NCBI GenBank assembly: GCA_029202845.1
Contig: CP119315.1
Span: 2,325,001-2,389,000 of the forward strand
Length of the DNA: 64,000 bases
Reading direction: 5' to 3'
Origin: Candidatus Sphingomonas colombiensis
GTDB lineage: Bacteria; Pseudomonadota; Alphaproteobacteria; Sphingomonadales; Sphingomonadaceae
Below the pieces are notes generated by a model. That model did no database searches and was not told the origin of the DNA. It saw only the letters and a list, made by a program, of their open reading frames with translations. A program made the translations under genes and the position numbers. Below are positions 40,778-50,047 of the stretch, in pieces; position 1 is the first letter of the stretch, and every line of letters starts with the position of its first letter.

Positions 40778-43732
40778 ATGCGCAGTTCGAAGATGATAAC
40801 GCTCGCACTTCTCGCCGGAACGAGCCTGGCGCCCGCGATCCCGCTGGCCGCTTCGGCCCAGGCGGTGGCCGCACCAGCCGCCACGCAGACGGCGCAACCG
40901 CAGGACGCGGAATATGGCCGGTTGATCGCCGAACATCTGGTCGACAAGCGCTTCACCTCTGAACTCGTCGATCACATGCCGGCATCGGATACGGTGCCGT
41001 CGCCGCTGAAGTTCTTCGGCCGCATCCCCGGCACGCCGAGCGAACTGACCTATGCGAAGGACATCGAGCGCTATTACAAGGAACTGGCGCGCACCTCGTC
41101 GCGGGTGAAATTCTGGACCGTCGGCAAATCCGAAGAAGGTCGCGATATCGTCGTGATCGCGATCGCCGATGAGGAAACGCTCAAGAACCTCGATGCGAAC
41201 AAGGCCGCGCTCGCGGCGCTGGCGGATTCGCGCAAGACCAGCCCGGAGCAGGCCAAGCAGCTCATCAAGACCACCAAGCCGATCTACTGGGTGACCAGCG
41301 GCATCCACTCGCCGGAAACCGGCGGCCCGGAAATGCTGATCGAACTGGCCTATCGCCTCGCGGTCGAGGAAACGCCGTTCATCCAGAATATCCGCAACAA
41401 TATGGTGACCTTCATCACCCCCGTGCTGGAAGTCGACGGCCGGGAAAAGATGGTCGACACCTATTATTACGGCAAGAAGACCGGCAACCCCCGTCCGCCG
41501 CTGATGTATTGGGGCAAGTATGTCGCGCACGACAACAATCGTGACGGCATGGGCCAGTATCTCCAGCTCACCAAGGCGCTGACCGAAAACATGCTGGAAT
41601 GGCACCCGACGGTGCTGCACGATCTGCATGAAGCGCAGTCATATCTCTATGTCTCGACCGGGACGGGGCCGTACAACACGTCGCTCGATCCGATCGCGAG
41701 CAACGAATGGTGGCTGCTCGCCGAGACCGAAGTGATGGAGATGACCAAGCGCAACGTGCCGGGCGTCTTCACTTATGGTTTCTACGATGGCTGGGTGCCG
41801 AACTATCTGTTCTGGATCGCGCTGACCCACAACAGCTTCGGCCGCTTCTATGAAGTGCAGAGCTATGGCCCGGATATCCAGAAGGATCTGAAGCTTCCGC
41901 CGTCGGCGACCAGCCGCGAGTGGTTCCGCCCCAATCCGCCGCTGCCGTCGATCAACTGGGGCCCGCGCAACAACACCAATATCCAGGAATCGGCGCTGTT
42001 GATCGCGCTCAACAAGGTCGCGACCGATCGCGAAATCTACCTGGAGAATTACTGGATCAAGAACAAGAACGCGGTCGACGGCGGGCGCACCGGCGATATC
42101 AACGCCTGGGTGATCCCGGCGGCGCAGACCGCGAAGCTCAACGTCGTCGACATGGTCAACGGCCTGCGCCGTCAGGGCATCGAGATCGGCGTCGCGGGCT
42201 CGGCGTTCACCGCGGGCGGCGTCAATGTCGCGGCCGGCGATTATGTGATCCGCGCCGATCAGCCGTATCGCACGTTGCTCGATACCTATCTCGGCGTGCA
42301 GAACTACCCGGTCGCCAATCCGCGTCCCTATGACGATACCGGCTGGACGATGCAGTATATGCGCAACCTGACGGTCAAGACGATCAAGGATCCGGCCGTC
42401 TTCCAGCAATCCATGTCGTTGCTCGCCGATGATGTGCGGCCGAAGGGCGTGATCACCGGTTCAGGCCCGGTCATCCTCGTCAACCACACCGGCGATAACG
42501 AGCTGGTCTCGTTCCGTTTTCGGCTTGGCAAGACGAAGATGCTCGCGGCACAGGCGCCGTTCGAGGCGGGGGGCCGTCAATATGCGGCGGGCACGTTCAT
42601 CCTCCCGTCCGCGAACCGCGCGGAAGTGGAAAAGGTGATCGCCGATCTTGGCCTTTCGGCCGAGGCGGTGAGTTCGGTGCCCTCGGTTGCCAACCACGCG
42701 CTGAGCATCCCGCGCATCGGCTATCTGCACTCATGGCTGCGCACGCAGGATGAGGGCTGGTGGCGCGCCGCGCTCGATCACTATGGCATCCCCTATACCT
42801 ATTTCGCCGATATCAAGGCGCGGCAGGGTGGGCTGCGCGCCAAATATGACGTGATCATCTATCCCACGGTCGGTTCGAGCGTGCAGGATCAGGTGGTCGG
42901 CGTGGCGATGAACGGGACGAAGCCGATCCCGTACAAGAAATCCGCGCTCACCCCGAACCTGGGCGCGCTCGACTCCGCCGACGACATTCGCGGCGGTCTG
43001 GGTGCCGACGGGATCGCCGAACTCAAGAAGTTCGTCGAACAGGGCGGCACGCTGATCGGTGACGGTTCGACCGTCGAGATGCTGGCGCAATATGGCGTGG
43101 CATCGGGCGTGACGGTTGCGGATACGCCGGATCTTTACACCAAGGGCGCGATCATGCGCGGGGTGTTCAAGGATAAGTCCAGCCCGCTGGCCTATGGCTA
43201 TACGGGCAAGGAAATGCCGGTGTATTTCTCGCAGGCACCCGTCCTGAAGGTCGGCGCGGCGGGGCGCGGCATGGGCTATTTCGATCCCAATGCTCCGGGG
43301 GCGAACATCGCGCAGAAGGTGACGCCGAACGATACGCCCGCCCGCATCTCGCCCTGGCAACAGGATGGTGCAGCGGCGAAGACTGCGGCATCGCGCGAGC
43401 CGGTGTCGAACTCGCCGTTCGGATCGGCGCTGCCGACCTCGCGCACGGGCGGCGCGGAGCCGACCCAGCATCCGCGTGTCGTGATCTCCTTCCCCGCGAA
43501 GGCTGACGATATCCTGCTCAGCGGCATGCTGTCTGGCGGGGAAGCGTTGCAGAACAACGCGTTGCTGGTCGATGTGCCGAAGGGCAAGGGCCATATGGTG
43601 CTCTATGCGCTGCGTCCGTTCTGGCGCTGGCAGACGCAGGGGAGCTATTTCCTTGGCTTCAACGCGATCATCAACTGGGACAACCTCGACGCCGGCAAGA
43701 GCGCCAGCGCAGGGGCCAATAGCGCGCAGTAA
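40778..43732 (+). CDS. Secreted M14-family zinc carboxypeptidase, large form
   Basis: A 984-residue exported protein with a Sec signal peptide (residues 1-28, ending ASAQA). The M14 domain shows the zinc motif HxxE as His177-Ser-Pro-Glu180 and a further ligand region HDLHE (281-285). A distal FYEVQS could hold the catalytic glutamate. The C-terminal half (about 560-950) has no peptidase motifs and contains an alternating alpha/beta region with GIAELKKFVEQGGTLI, resembling the glutamine-amidotransferase-like accessory domain of such peptidases. It probably acts on peptides in the periplasm or outside the cell. It is monocistronic. Confidence 0.88.
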   Translation: MRSSKMITLALLAGTSLAPAIPLAASAQAVAAPAATQTAQPQDAEYGRLIAEHLVDKRFTSELVDHMPASDTVPSPLKFFGRIPGTPSELTYAKDIERYYKELARTSSRVKFWTVGKSEEGRDIVVIAIADEETLKNLDANKAALAALADSRKTSPEQAKQLIKTTKPIYWVTSGIHSPETGGPEMLIELAYRLAVEETPFIQNIRNNMVTFITPVLEVDGREKMVDTYYYGKKTGNPRPPLMYWGKYVAHDNNRDGMGQYLQLTKALTENMLEWHPTVLHDLHEAQSYLYVSTGTGPYNTSLDPIASNEWWLLAETEVMEMTKRNVPGVFTYGFYDGWVPNYLFWIALTHNSFGRFYEVQSYGPDIQKDLKLPPSATSREWFRPNPPLPSINWGPRNNTNIQESALLIALNKVATDREIYLENYWIKNKNAVDGGRTGDINAWVIPAAQTAKLNVVDMVNGLRRQGIEIGVAGSAFTAGGVNVAAGDYVIRADQPYRTLLDTYLGVQNYPVANPRPYDDTGWTMQYMRNLTVKTIKDPAVFQQSMSLLADDVRPKGVITGSGPVILVNHTGDNELVSFRFRLGKTKMLAAQAPFEAGGRQYAAGTFILPSANRAEVEKVIADLGLSAEAVSSVPSVANHALSIPRIGYLHSWLRTQDEGWWRAALDHYGIPYTYFADIKARQGGLRAKYDVIIYPTVGSSVQDQVVGVAMNGTKPIPYKKSALTPNLGALDSADDIRGGLGADGIAELKKFVEQGGTLIGDGSTVEMLAQYGVASGVTVADTPDLYTKGAIMRGVFKDKSSPLAYGYTGKEMPVYFSQAPVLKVGAAGRGMGYFDPNAPGANIAQKVTPNDTPARISPWQQDGAAAKTAASREPVSNSPFGSALPTSRTGGAEPTQHPRVVISFPAKADDILLSGMLSGGEALQNNALLVDVPKGKGHMVLYALRPFWRWQTQGSYFLGFNAIINWDNLDAGKSASAGANSAQ

Positions 43733-43781
43733 TCGCGCACCATCGCGCGGCTATCGCGCGTTGATTTGATACGACACGGCC

Positions 43782-43810
43782 GGGCCCGGAGCGATCACCG
43801 CTTCGGGCCC
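43782..43810. terminator. Bidirectional terminator-like hairpin between convergent genes
   Basis: A 12-bp stem (GGGCCCGGAGCG, 43782-43793, with CGCTTCGGGCCC, 43799-43810) with one G-U pair and a 5-base loop lies between the M14 gene and the convergent AraC gene. Only short T/A stretches flank it. Confidence 0.65.
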
Positions 43811-43844
43811 GTGCCATTTAAGCCTCGTTTTGCCGGGGGCGGGC

Positions 43845-44609
43845 CTAGCGCCGGTAAAGGCTGGGCGAGACGCCGAGCGTGCGCTTGAACATGGTCGAGA
43901 AGCTCGACGGCCCGTCATAGCCGAGATCGAGCGCAATCGTGGTGATCGGCTCGCCCGCAGCAAGCTTCGGCAGCGCGACGGACAGACACGCCTGTTGCCG
44001 CCATTCGGCGAAGCTCATGCCCGTCTCGCGCCGGAATAGTCGCGTGAAGCGGCGGCGGTTCATCGCCAGCGCATCGGCCCATTGATCGATCGTCGCCGTC
44101 GCGCGCGGCCGTTCAAGGAAAGCGTGGCAACGCGCGGCGAGCGCGGCATGACGCGGGAAGGGCACCGCGATCGGGATGATCGGTGCCTGATCGATCTCGG
44201 CGATCAGCAAGCGCATCACCAATCCGTCGCGCCCCGCTTCATCATATTCGATCGGGACATCCGCCGCCGAAACGAGCAACTGGCGCAACAACGGCGAGAC
44301 GGCGACCACCCGGCAGCTCAGCCCGAGCGTGGGGCAGGCGGCAGGCTCGATCAACACGCTGCGCGTCTGCACCGCGCCGACCATGCGCACGGCATGCGGC
44401 GTGCCGCCGGGAATCCATACCGCGCGTTCCGGCGGCGCCACCCATGCGCCCTGCGGCGTGCTTACCGCCACCACGCCATTGGCGGCATAGAGCAACTGGC
44501 CGCGCCGGTGCTGGTGCTCGGCCAGTTCGAACGACGGCGGATAATCGTTGCCGATGCCGACGACCGGCCGCGCGACATGCTCATGATCGTCAGGGCGGCG
44601 GTGTTGCAT
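43845..44609 (-). CDS. AraC-family transcriptional regulator
   Basis: A 254-residue regulator. An N-terminal cupin sensor (HQHRRGQLLYAANGVVAV, PERAVWIPGGTPHAV) precedes a C-terminal AraC DNA-binding domain with two helix-turn-helix units, ending in the typical SSFSTMFKRTLGVSPSLYRR-like signature. ATG 44609 is chosen; the frame extends upstream, but that part would overlap the promoter of the divergent transporter gene. The likely target is the divergent efflux gene at 44699, with a spacer of 89 bases between the starts. Confidence 0.88.
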   Translation of the reverse strand: MQHRRPDDHEHVARPVVGIGNDYPPSFELAEHQHRRGQLLYAANGVVAVSTPQGAWVAPPERAVWIPGGTPHAVRMVGAVQTRSVLIEPAACPTLGLSCRVVAVSPLLRQLLVSAADVPIEYDEAGRDGLVMRLLIAEIDQAPIIPIAVPFPRHAALAARCHAFLERPRATATIDQWADALAMNRRRFTRLFRRETGMSFAEWRQQACLSVALPKLAAGEPITTIALDLGYDGPSSFSTMFKRTLGVSPSLYRR

Positions 44610-44698
44610 GATTGTCCCGATATCGAAAACGAATGACCCATATATCCATGCGGGACGCTGTGCGAGCGCGTAATGGCCGCGATCGAAAAGGACATACG

Positions 44699-45913
44699 AT
44701 GGACGATTCGACGACGGTGACGACGAAGCCATCCACGGCGGACACCGGCACGGTGTTCGGCGTGATCGTGGCGATCAGCTTCTGCCACCTGCTCAATGAC
44801 ATGATGCAGTCGCTGCTCCCGGCGATCTATCCGGGGCTGAAGACAGATCTGGGGCTTACGTTCGGCCAGATCGGGCTGGTGACGCTGGCCTATCAGATCA
44901 CCGCATCGATCCTGCAACCAATGGTCGGCCTTTATGCCGATAAGCGCCCGACGCCGCTGGCATTGCCGGGTGGGACGCTTTTCTCGCTCGCCGGGCTTAC
45001 CGTCCTTTCCGTCGCGCATCATTACGGGCTGGTGTTGGTCGGCGCGGCGCTGCTGGGCGTCGGCTCATCGGTGTTCCACCCGGAATCGTCACGCGTGGCG
45101 CGGATGGCGGCGGGTGGGCGGCATGGCCTCGCGCAATCCTTGTTTCAGGTTGGCGGCAATGCCGGGCAGGCGCTTGGCCCGCTCGCGGCGGCGCTGGTGG
45201 TGGTGCGCTGGGGGCAATCGAGCCTCGCCTTTTTCGCGCTGCTGGCGCTGCTGTCGGGTGCCGTATTGTGGAATGTCGCGACCTGGTATCGCCACCACGG
45301 CCTTGTCCGGCTGCGTGCCGGCGGGGGAGCGTCGCTCGCCGACAGCCTGCCCAAGGGGCATGCGCGGCGCGGCATCGCGATCCTGCTTGCGCTGATCTTT
45401 TCCAAATATGTCTATCTCGCCAGCCTCACGAGCTATTTCACTTTCTATCTGATCCATCGTTTCGGCGTGTCGGTGGAAAGCGCGCAATTGCATCTGTTCG
45501 TCTTCCTCACGGCGGTCGCGGTGGGCACGGTGCTTGGCGGTCCGCTTGGTGATCGCTTCGGGCGCAAATATGTGATCTGGTTCTCGATCCTTGGCGCGTT
45601 GCCGTTCACGCTGTTGCTGCCGCATGTCGGGCTGTTCTGGACCGGGCCTGTCACCGTCGTGATCGGACTGATCCTCGCCTCCGCCTTTCCCGCGATCGTC
45701 GTGTTCGCGCAGGAACTGGTGCCGGGCAAGGTGGGGATGATTTCCGGCCTGTTCTTCGGCTTTTCCTTCGGCATGGGCGGCCTTGGCGCGGCGGTGCTGG
45801 GCTGGGTCGCGGACCGGACGGGGATCGAGACGGTCTATCAGATCTGCGCGTTTCTGCCCGTGATCGGGCTGCTCACCGCCTTCCTGCCCAATATCGAGCG
45901 CGGCCGGCGCTGA
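44699..45913 (+). CDS. fsr: MFS efflux transporter, fosmidomycin-resistance (Fsr) type
   Basis: A 404-residue, 12-helix major facilitator superfamily protein of the Fsr group, which exports fosmidomycin and related small molecules in E. coli. Typical segments are SFCHLLNDMMQSLLPAIYP in helix 1, the LYADKRPTP loop, the FHPESSRVARMAAGGRHG loop and GDRFGRKYVIW in the second half. AAAAGGA (44686-44692) precedes ATG 44699. It is divergent from the AraC-family gene, which presumably regulates it. The natural substrate is not known. Confidence 0.85.
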   Translation: MDDSTTVTTKPSTADTGTVFGVIVAISFCHLLNDMMQSLLPAIYPGLKTDLGLTFGQIGLVTLAYQITASILQPMVGLYADKRPTPLALPGGTLFSLAGLTVLSVAHHYGLVLVGAALLGVGSSVFHPESSRVARMAAGGRHGLAQSLFQVGGNAGQALGPLAAALVVVRWGQSSLAFFALLALLSGAVLWNVATWYRHHGLVRLRAGGGASLADSLPKGHARRGIAILLALIFSKYVYLASLTSYFTFYLIHRFGVSVESAQLHLFVFLTAVAVGTVLGGPLGDRFGRKYVIWFSILGALPFTLLLPHVGLFWTGPVTVVIGLILASAFPAIVVFAQELVPGKVGMISGLFFGFSFGMGGLGAAVLGWVADRTGIETVYQICAFLPVIGLLTAFLPNIERGRR

Positions 45914-45985
45914 TCGCAGCGCGCCGGCCCGAGGGAACCCGATCGCTACTGCTGCTTTAGCATTACGGGTATCCAGCGGGGTGGG

Positions 45986-47800
45986 ATGGAGCAGCAAGCA
46001 TTAGTCATCGCGTTGATCGGCGCGCTTGGTATCGGCGCGCAATGGGTCGCCTGGCGAACAGGGTGGCCCGCGATCGCGCTGATGCTGGCCGCGGGCGTCG
46101 TCGCCGGGCCGGTTACCGGGCTGATCGATCCCGCCCGCACGTTCGGCAGCCTGCTGGAACCCGTCGTCTCGCTCGCGGTGGCGCTGATCCTGTTCGAAGG
46201 CGGGCTGAGCCTCAATTTCCGGGAGTTGCGGCGGACCGGCGGCGCGGTGACGCGGCTGGTCGTGCTCGGTGCGCCGATCTGCTGGGTGCTGGGTGCGATC
46301 GCCTGTTACTATATCGCCGGGCTCGTGTGGCCGGTGGCGATCCTGTTCAGCGGCATCCTGATCGTGACGGGGCCGACGGTGGTGCTTCCGCTGCTACGCC
46401 AGAGCAACGTGGCGGCGCGGCCGCAGGCGATCCTGAAATGGGAAGCGATCGTCAACGATCCGATCGGCGCTTTGTGCGCGGTCATCACCTATGAATATAT
46501 CCGGCGCGCGGGCGAAGGCGTGCCGTTCGCGGGCGTGCTGCTCTCGCTGCTGATCGCGGCGGTGGTGGCCGGGCTGATCGGTTGGCTTGCCGCGCGCGCG
46601 GTCGGCTGGGCCTTCCCCCGCGGTTATGTGCCGGAATATCTGAAGGCGCCGGTGCTGCTGGTCGTCGTGATCGGCGCGTTCGTGACGTCGAACCTCATAC
46701 AGAATGAAACCGGGCTGTTGACGGTGACGGTGATGGGGGTCGCGCTGGCCAATATGAAGCTGGATTCGTTGCGCGATATCCATGCCTTCAAGCAGAACAT
46801 CGCGGTGTTGCTGATTTCGGGCGTGTTTGTGCTGATGTCCGCATCGCTCGATTTCGCGGTGGTGCGACGGTTCGAGTTCCGCTTCATCGGCTTTCTGCTC
46901 GCATTACTGTTCGTGGTGCGCCCGCTGTCGGTGCTGCTGAGCCTCGCCTTCACCCGCGTGCCATGGAACGAGCGCCTGTTGATCGCGTGGATCGCGCCGC
47001 GCGGGATCGTGGCGGTGGCGATCTGTGGCCTGTTCGCGCTCAGGCTCGACGCGCTGGGATATAAGGACGGGTCGATCCTCGTCACCTTGTCGTTCGCGGT
47101 GGTGGTGGCGACGATCATCGCGCACGGCTTCACGATCGGGCCGCTGGCAAAATTGCTCAAGGTGACCGGCGCGACCGAGCGCGGCCTGCTGATCGTGGGC
47201 AGCACGCCCTGGAGCCTCGCGCTGGCCGATCAGCTTCGGCAGCTCGAAGTGCCGGTGACGATCAGCGACAATAGCTGGCAGCGGCTGACCTCCGCCCGCC
47301 AGGCCGGGATCCCGACCTATCACGGCGAGATTCTCGCCGAGGCCACCGAGGATCGGCTTGATCTCACCCAGTTTCAGGTGCTTGCCGCGACTTCTGAGAA
47401 TGAGGCGTATAACGCACTGGTCTGCAACGAGTTCGCGCCGGAAATGGGGCGTGACAACGTCTATCAGCTTGGCGATGCGAGCGATGACGATCCGCGATCG
47501 CTGCCCGAGGCGCTGCGCGGGCGGGCGTTGTTCGAATCCGGCCTGGGCGTGGAGGAAATCCTCCAGCGCGAGCGACATGGCTGGGGCTTTCGCAAGACCA
47601 AAATCAGCGAGCAATTCGATTTCGATGCGGCGCGCGCCGATCTTCCCGAAGAGGCCGATATGCTGCTGTTGCTCCGCAAGAGTGGGGGCCTGCGTTTCTT
47701 CACCCACGCCTCGCGCCCCACGCCGCAGCCCGGGGACACGGTCATATCGTTCGTGCCGCCCGCTGCGGAGCCCGCGACACTATCGAACGGAGGAGAATGA
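45986..47800 (+). CDS. CPA1-family cation:proton antiporter with C-terminal TrkA-N-like domain
   Basis: A 604-residue membrane protein. An N-terminal Na+/H+ exchanger domain of about 12 helices covers residues 5-390; the WEAIVNDPIGA motif holds the conserved transport carboxylates. The cytoplasmic tail (about 395-585) begins with GLLIVGSTPWSLALADQL, a TrkA-N-like nucleotide-binding fold. Its sequence places it with NhaP-like antiporters for Na+ or K+. The start ATG 45986 is preceded by GGGGTGGG. It overlaps the OmpA-like lipoprotein gene by ATGA. Confidence 0.88.
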   Translation: MEQQALVIALIGALGIGAQWVAWRTGWPAIALMLAAGVVAGPVTGLIDPARTFGSLLEPVVSLAVALILFEGGLSLNFRELRRTGGAVTRLVVLGAPICWVLGAIACYYIAGLVWPVAILFSGILIVTGPTVVLPLLRQSNVAARPQAILKWEAIVNDPIGALCAVITYEYIRRAGEGVPFAGVLLSLLIAAVVAGLIGWLAARAVGWAFPRGYVPEYLKAPVLLVVVIGAFVTSNLIQNETGLLTVTVMGVALANMKLDSLRDIHAFKQNIAVLLISGVFVLMSASLDFAVVRRFEFRFIGFLLALLFVVRPLSVLLSLAFTRVPWNERLLIAWIAPRGIVAVAICGLFALRLDALGYKDGSILVTLSFAVVVATIIAHGFTIGPLAKLLKVTGATERGLLIVGSTPWSLALADQLRQLEVPVTISDNSWQRLTSARQAGIPTYHGEILAEATEDRLDLTQFQVLAATSENEAYNALVCNEFAPEMGRDNVYQLGDASDDDPRSLPEALRGRALFESGLGVEEILQRERHGWGFRKTKISEQFDFDAARADLPEEADMLLLLRKSGGLRFFTHASRPTPQPGDTVISFVPPAAEPATLSNGGE

Positions 47801-48420
47801 TGGCGCGAACGCAAACATTGGTGGCGGCCGTCGCGCTTCTCGCAACCGGCTGCGGGCCGGAGCAGGCGGCTGACAATGCGGCGCGACAGGAGACGCCGAC
47901 AAATGCGGCAATTTCGGCCGACAATGCCGGCGATGTGATCGCGAACGAAGCGGCGGAGAGCAAATCGATCCTCCGACCGGATGTCGCGCCCACGGCGCCC
48001 CCCCCGCCGACGATCGAGCCGGTGCATGGGGTGATCGCCTTCGGTGCCTCCGGCATGAAGCTCGATGAAGCCGGGCGCGCCGCGATCGACGCGTTGCTCG
48101 AAAAGGCGGTGGCGAAGGCGGGCGGGGCGATCATCCTGCGCGGCAGCACCGATTCACGCGGAAACGATCGCGACAATCTCACCGCATCGCGGCTGCGCGC
48201 CGAGGTGGTGCGCGACTATATGGTGGCCCGGGGCATCGCGGGCGATCGCATCACGGTGATCGCGCTGGGCGAGACGCGCCCGATCGCGCCGAACGCGAAA
48301 CTGGATGGCAGCGATGATCCCGAGGGGCGCGCAAAGAACCGGCGCGTCGATGTGGAAATCGATTTGCCGCTACCGCCGAAAAGCGAAGCAGCGCCATCGG
48401 ACGCGAACTCTAACGGTTGA
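47797..48420 (+). CDS. OmpA-family peptidoglycan-associated lipoprotein
   Basis: A 207-residue lipoprotein. The signal peptide ends in the lipobox LATGC (Cys19). After an acidic and proline-rich linker an OmpA C-terminal domain follows, with GSTDSRGNDRDNLTASRLRAEVV-type and NRRVDVEI segments that bind diaminopimelate in peptidoglycan. Its start overlaps the antiporter stop (ATGA), so the two are translationally coupled. This suggests a shared envelope or osmotic role, an inference. It converges on fadD3 with 85 bases between. Confidence 0.88.
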   Translation: MMARTQTLVAAVALLATGCGPEQAADNAARQETPTNAAISADNAGDVIANEAAESKSILRPDVAPTAPPPPTIEPVHGVIAFGASGMKLDEAGRAAIDALLEKAVAKAGGAIILRGSTDSRGNDRDNLTASRLRAEVVRDYMVARGIAGDRITVIALGETRPIAPNAKLDGSDDPEGRAKNRRVDVEIDLPLPPKSEAAPSDANSNG

Positions 48421-48505
48421 GTGGGTGACCACCGCGCCGCGCTGGGATCGTCATCCGCCCGGTGATCGCCGTGTTGTTTGGAAACGGCCCGCCGCGTGAT
48501 GGCCT

Positions 48506-50047
48506 TTACGCCGCGTCCCGCTCGGCCAGCGCACGCAAATCCGGTTTCACCACCTTGCCCGATGCATTGAGCGGCAGCGCGTCGAGCAGGGTCACCCGGC
48601 GCGGCGCCTTGTAATTCGCCATATTCGCGCGCGCCCAGCCGATGAGCGTGGCACCGTCCACCGAGGCGCCGGGGCGCAGGACGACGAAGGCATGGCCGAT
48701 CTCGCCCATCCGCTCGTCCGGCACGCCGACCACCGCGACCGCGCCGATCGCGGGATGAGCGGAAAGCAGCTTCTCGATCTCCGCCGGGTAACAATTGAAC
48801 CCGCCCGAGATATACATGTCCTTCTTGCGATCGGTGATGCGCAGATAATCCGCCTCATCCATCACGCCCACGTCGCCGGTGTGGAGCCAGCCATCGGCGT
48901 CGATCGCCTCGGCGGTGGCGGCGGGATCGTCGAGATAGCCCAGCATCACGCCATAGCCGCGCACCAGCACTTCGCCTTCCTGCCCGCGCGGCACCTCGCG
49001 CCCGGCGTCGTCGGCGCATTTCACCTCAAGGCCGGGTAGCGCCTTGCCGCAGCTCGATGCGACCAGTTCGACCGAATCCCCCTGACGGCAGGAGGTGATC
49101 GCGCTGCATTCGGTCATGCCATAAGCGGTGACGACCGTCTGGAAACCTAGCTCGCGCTGCATCCGCTCGATCAGGATCGGGGGGACGGTCGCCGCCCCCG
49201 TAACCGCGCAGCGCAAAGAGGAAGAATCGAACGCGCGCTCCGCCAGCAGCGACTGGAAGATCGTCGGCGGCCCGGGGATGAAGGAAACGCGATCCTGTTC
49301 GATATGGTCGATCGCGCGCGCCACGTCGAAGGTTGCCATCGGCACGATCGTCGCGCCCGCGATCAACGCGGCGACCCATCCGGCCTTGAACCCGAAGCTG
49401 TGGAAGAACGGGTTGACGATCAGATAGACGTCGCCCTCGCGCAGGCCCACCGCATCGCCCCACGCCTTGAACATCGGGATGATGCGGCCGTGAGTGGTCA
49501 GCACACCCTTTGGCACCCCGGTGGTGCCAGAGGTGAACATGATGTCGCTTAGCGCATCCGGGCCGAGCGCGGCCAGCGCTTCGGTCACGCGTGGATCGTC
49601 CGCGCCAGCGCCGGCGGCGATAAACGCGTTCCAATCGCGGTCGAACAGGAGCGTCTGGTCGAGCGCGGGCAGCTCCTCGCCGGCCAGCAGCGCGGGATAA
49701 TCCACGCCGAGGAAATCGCCGACGGTGAACAGCATCCGTGCGCCCGTTCGGCGCAGGATATCGCCCGCCTCGCGCCCCTTCAGTCGCGTGTTGAGCGGGA
49801 CGATCGCGGCGCCGATCGCCTGCGCGCCGATGGTGGCGACGATCCATTCGCGCCGGTTGGGCGCCCAGATCGCGATGCGGTCGCCGGAAACCACGCCACG
49901 GGCAAGAAAGGCCGATGCCGCCGCGCGCGAACGCCGCCACAGTTCAGCGAAGCTCCAGTTTTCGTCATCGCCCAACAGCGCGGGCCGATCGCCGAAGCGC
50001 GCGGCGGCCTCTGCGGCGAGGTGCGGGATCGTCGGCGGCAAGGCCAT
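48506..50047 (-). CDS. fadD3: HIP-CoA ligase-like acyl-CoA synthetase
   Basis: A 513-residue adenylate-forming ligase. Motifs: the P-loop FTSGTTGVPKG near 170-180, YGMTE, GWLHTGD and the final NASGKVVKP with the catalytic lysine. In Mycobacterium FadD3 activates the steroid C/D-ring intermediate HIP (3a-H-4-(3'-propanoate)-7a-methylhexahydro-1,5-indanedione) with CoA. I assign this role because ipdF, fadE30, fadA6, echA20, ipdC, ipdA and ipdB all lie in the same run. By itself the sequence would allow a medium-chain acyl-CoA ligase. It is the promoter-distal gene of the operon. Confidence 0.8.
   Translation of the reverse strand: MALPPTIPHLAAEAAARFGDRPALLGDDENWSFAELWRRSRAAASAFLARGVVSGDRIAIWAPNRREWIVATIGAQAIGAAIVPLNTRLKGREAGDILRRTGARMLFTVGDFLGVDYPALLAGEELPALDQTLLFDRDWNAFIAAGAGADDPRVTEALAALGPDALSDIMFTSGTTGVPKGVLTTHGRIIPMFKAWGDAVGLREGDVYLIVNPFFHSFGFKAGWVAALIAGATIVPMATFDVARAIDHIEQDRVSFIPGPPTIFQSLLAERAFDSSSLRCAVTGAATVPPILIERMQRELGFQTVVTAYGMTECSAITSCRQGDSVELVASSCGKALPGLEVKCADDAGREVPRGQEGEVLVRGYGVMLGYLDDPAATAEAIDADGWLHTGDVGVMDEADYLRITDRKKDMYISGGFNCYPAEIEKLLSAHPAIGAVAVVGVPDERMGEIGHAFVVLRPGASVDGATLIGWARANMANYKAPRRVTLLDALPLNASGKVVKPDLRALAERDAA

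Noticed and set aside
40394..40874. Two overlapping minus-strand frames upstream of the M14 peptidase
   Set aside because: No recognisable protein and they run into the peptidase signal sequence; interval treated as gene-free.
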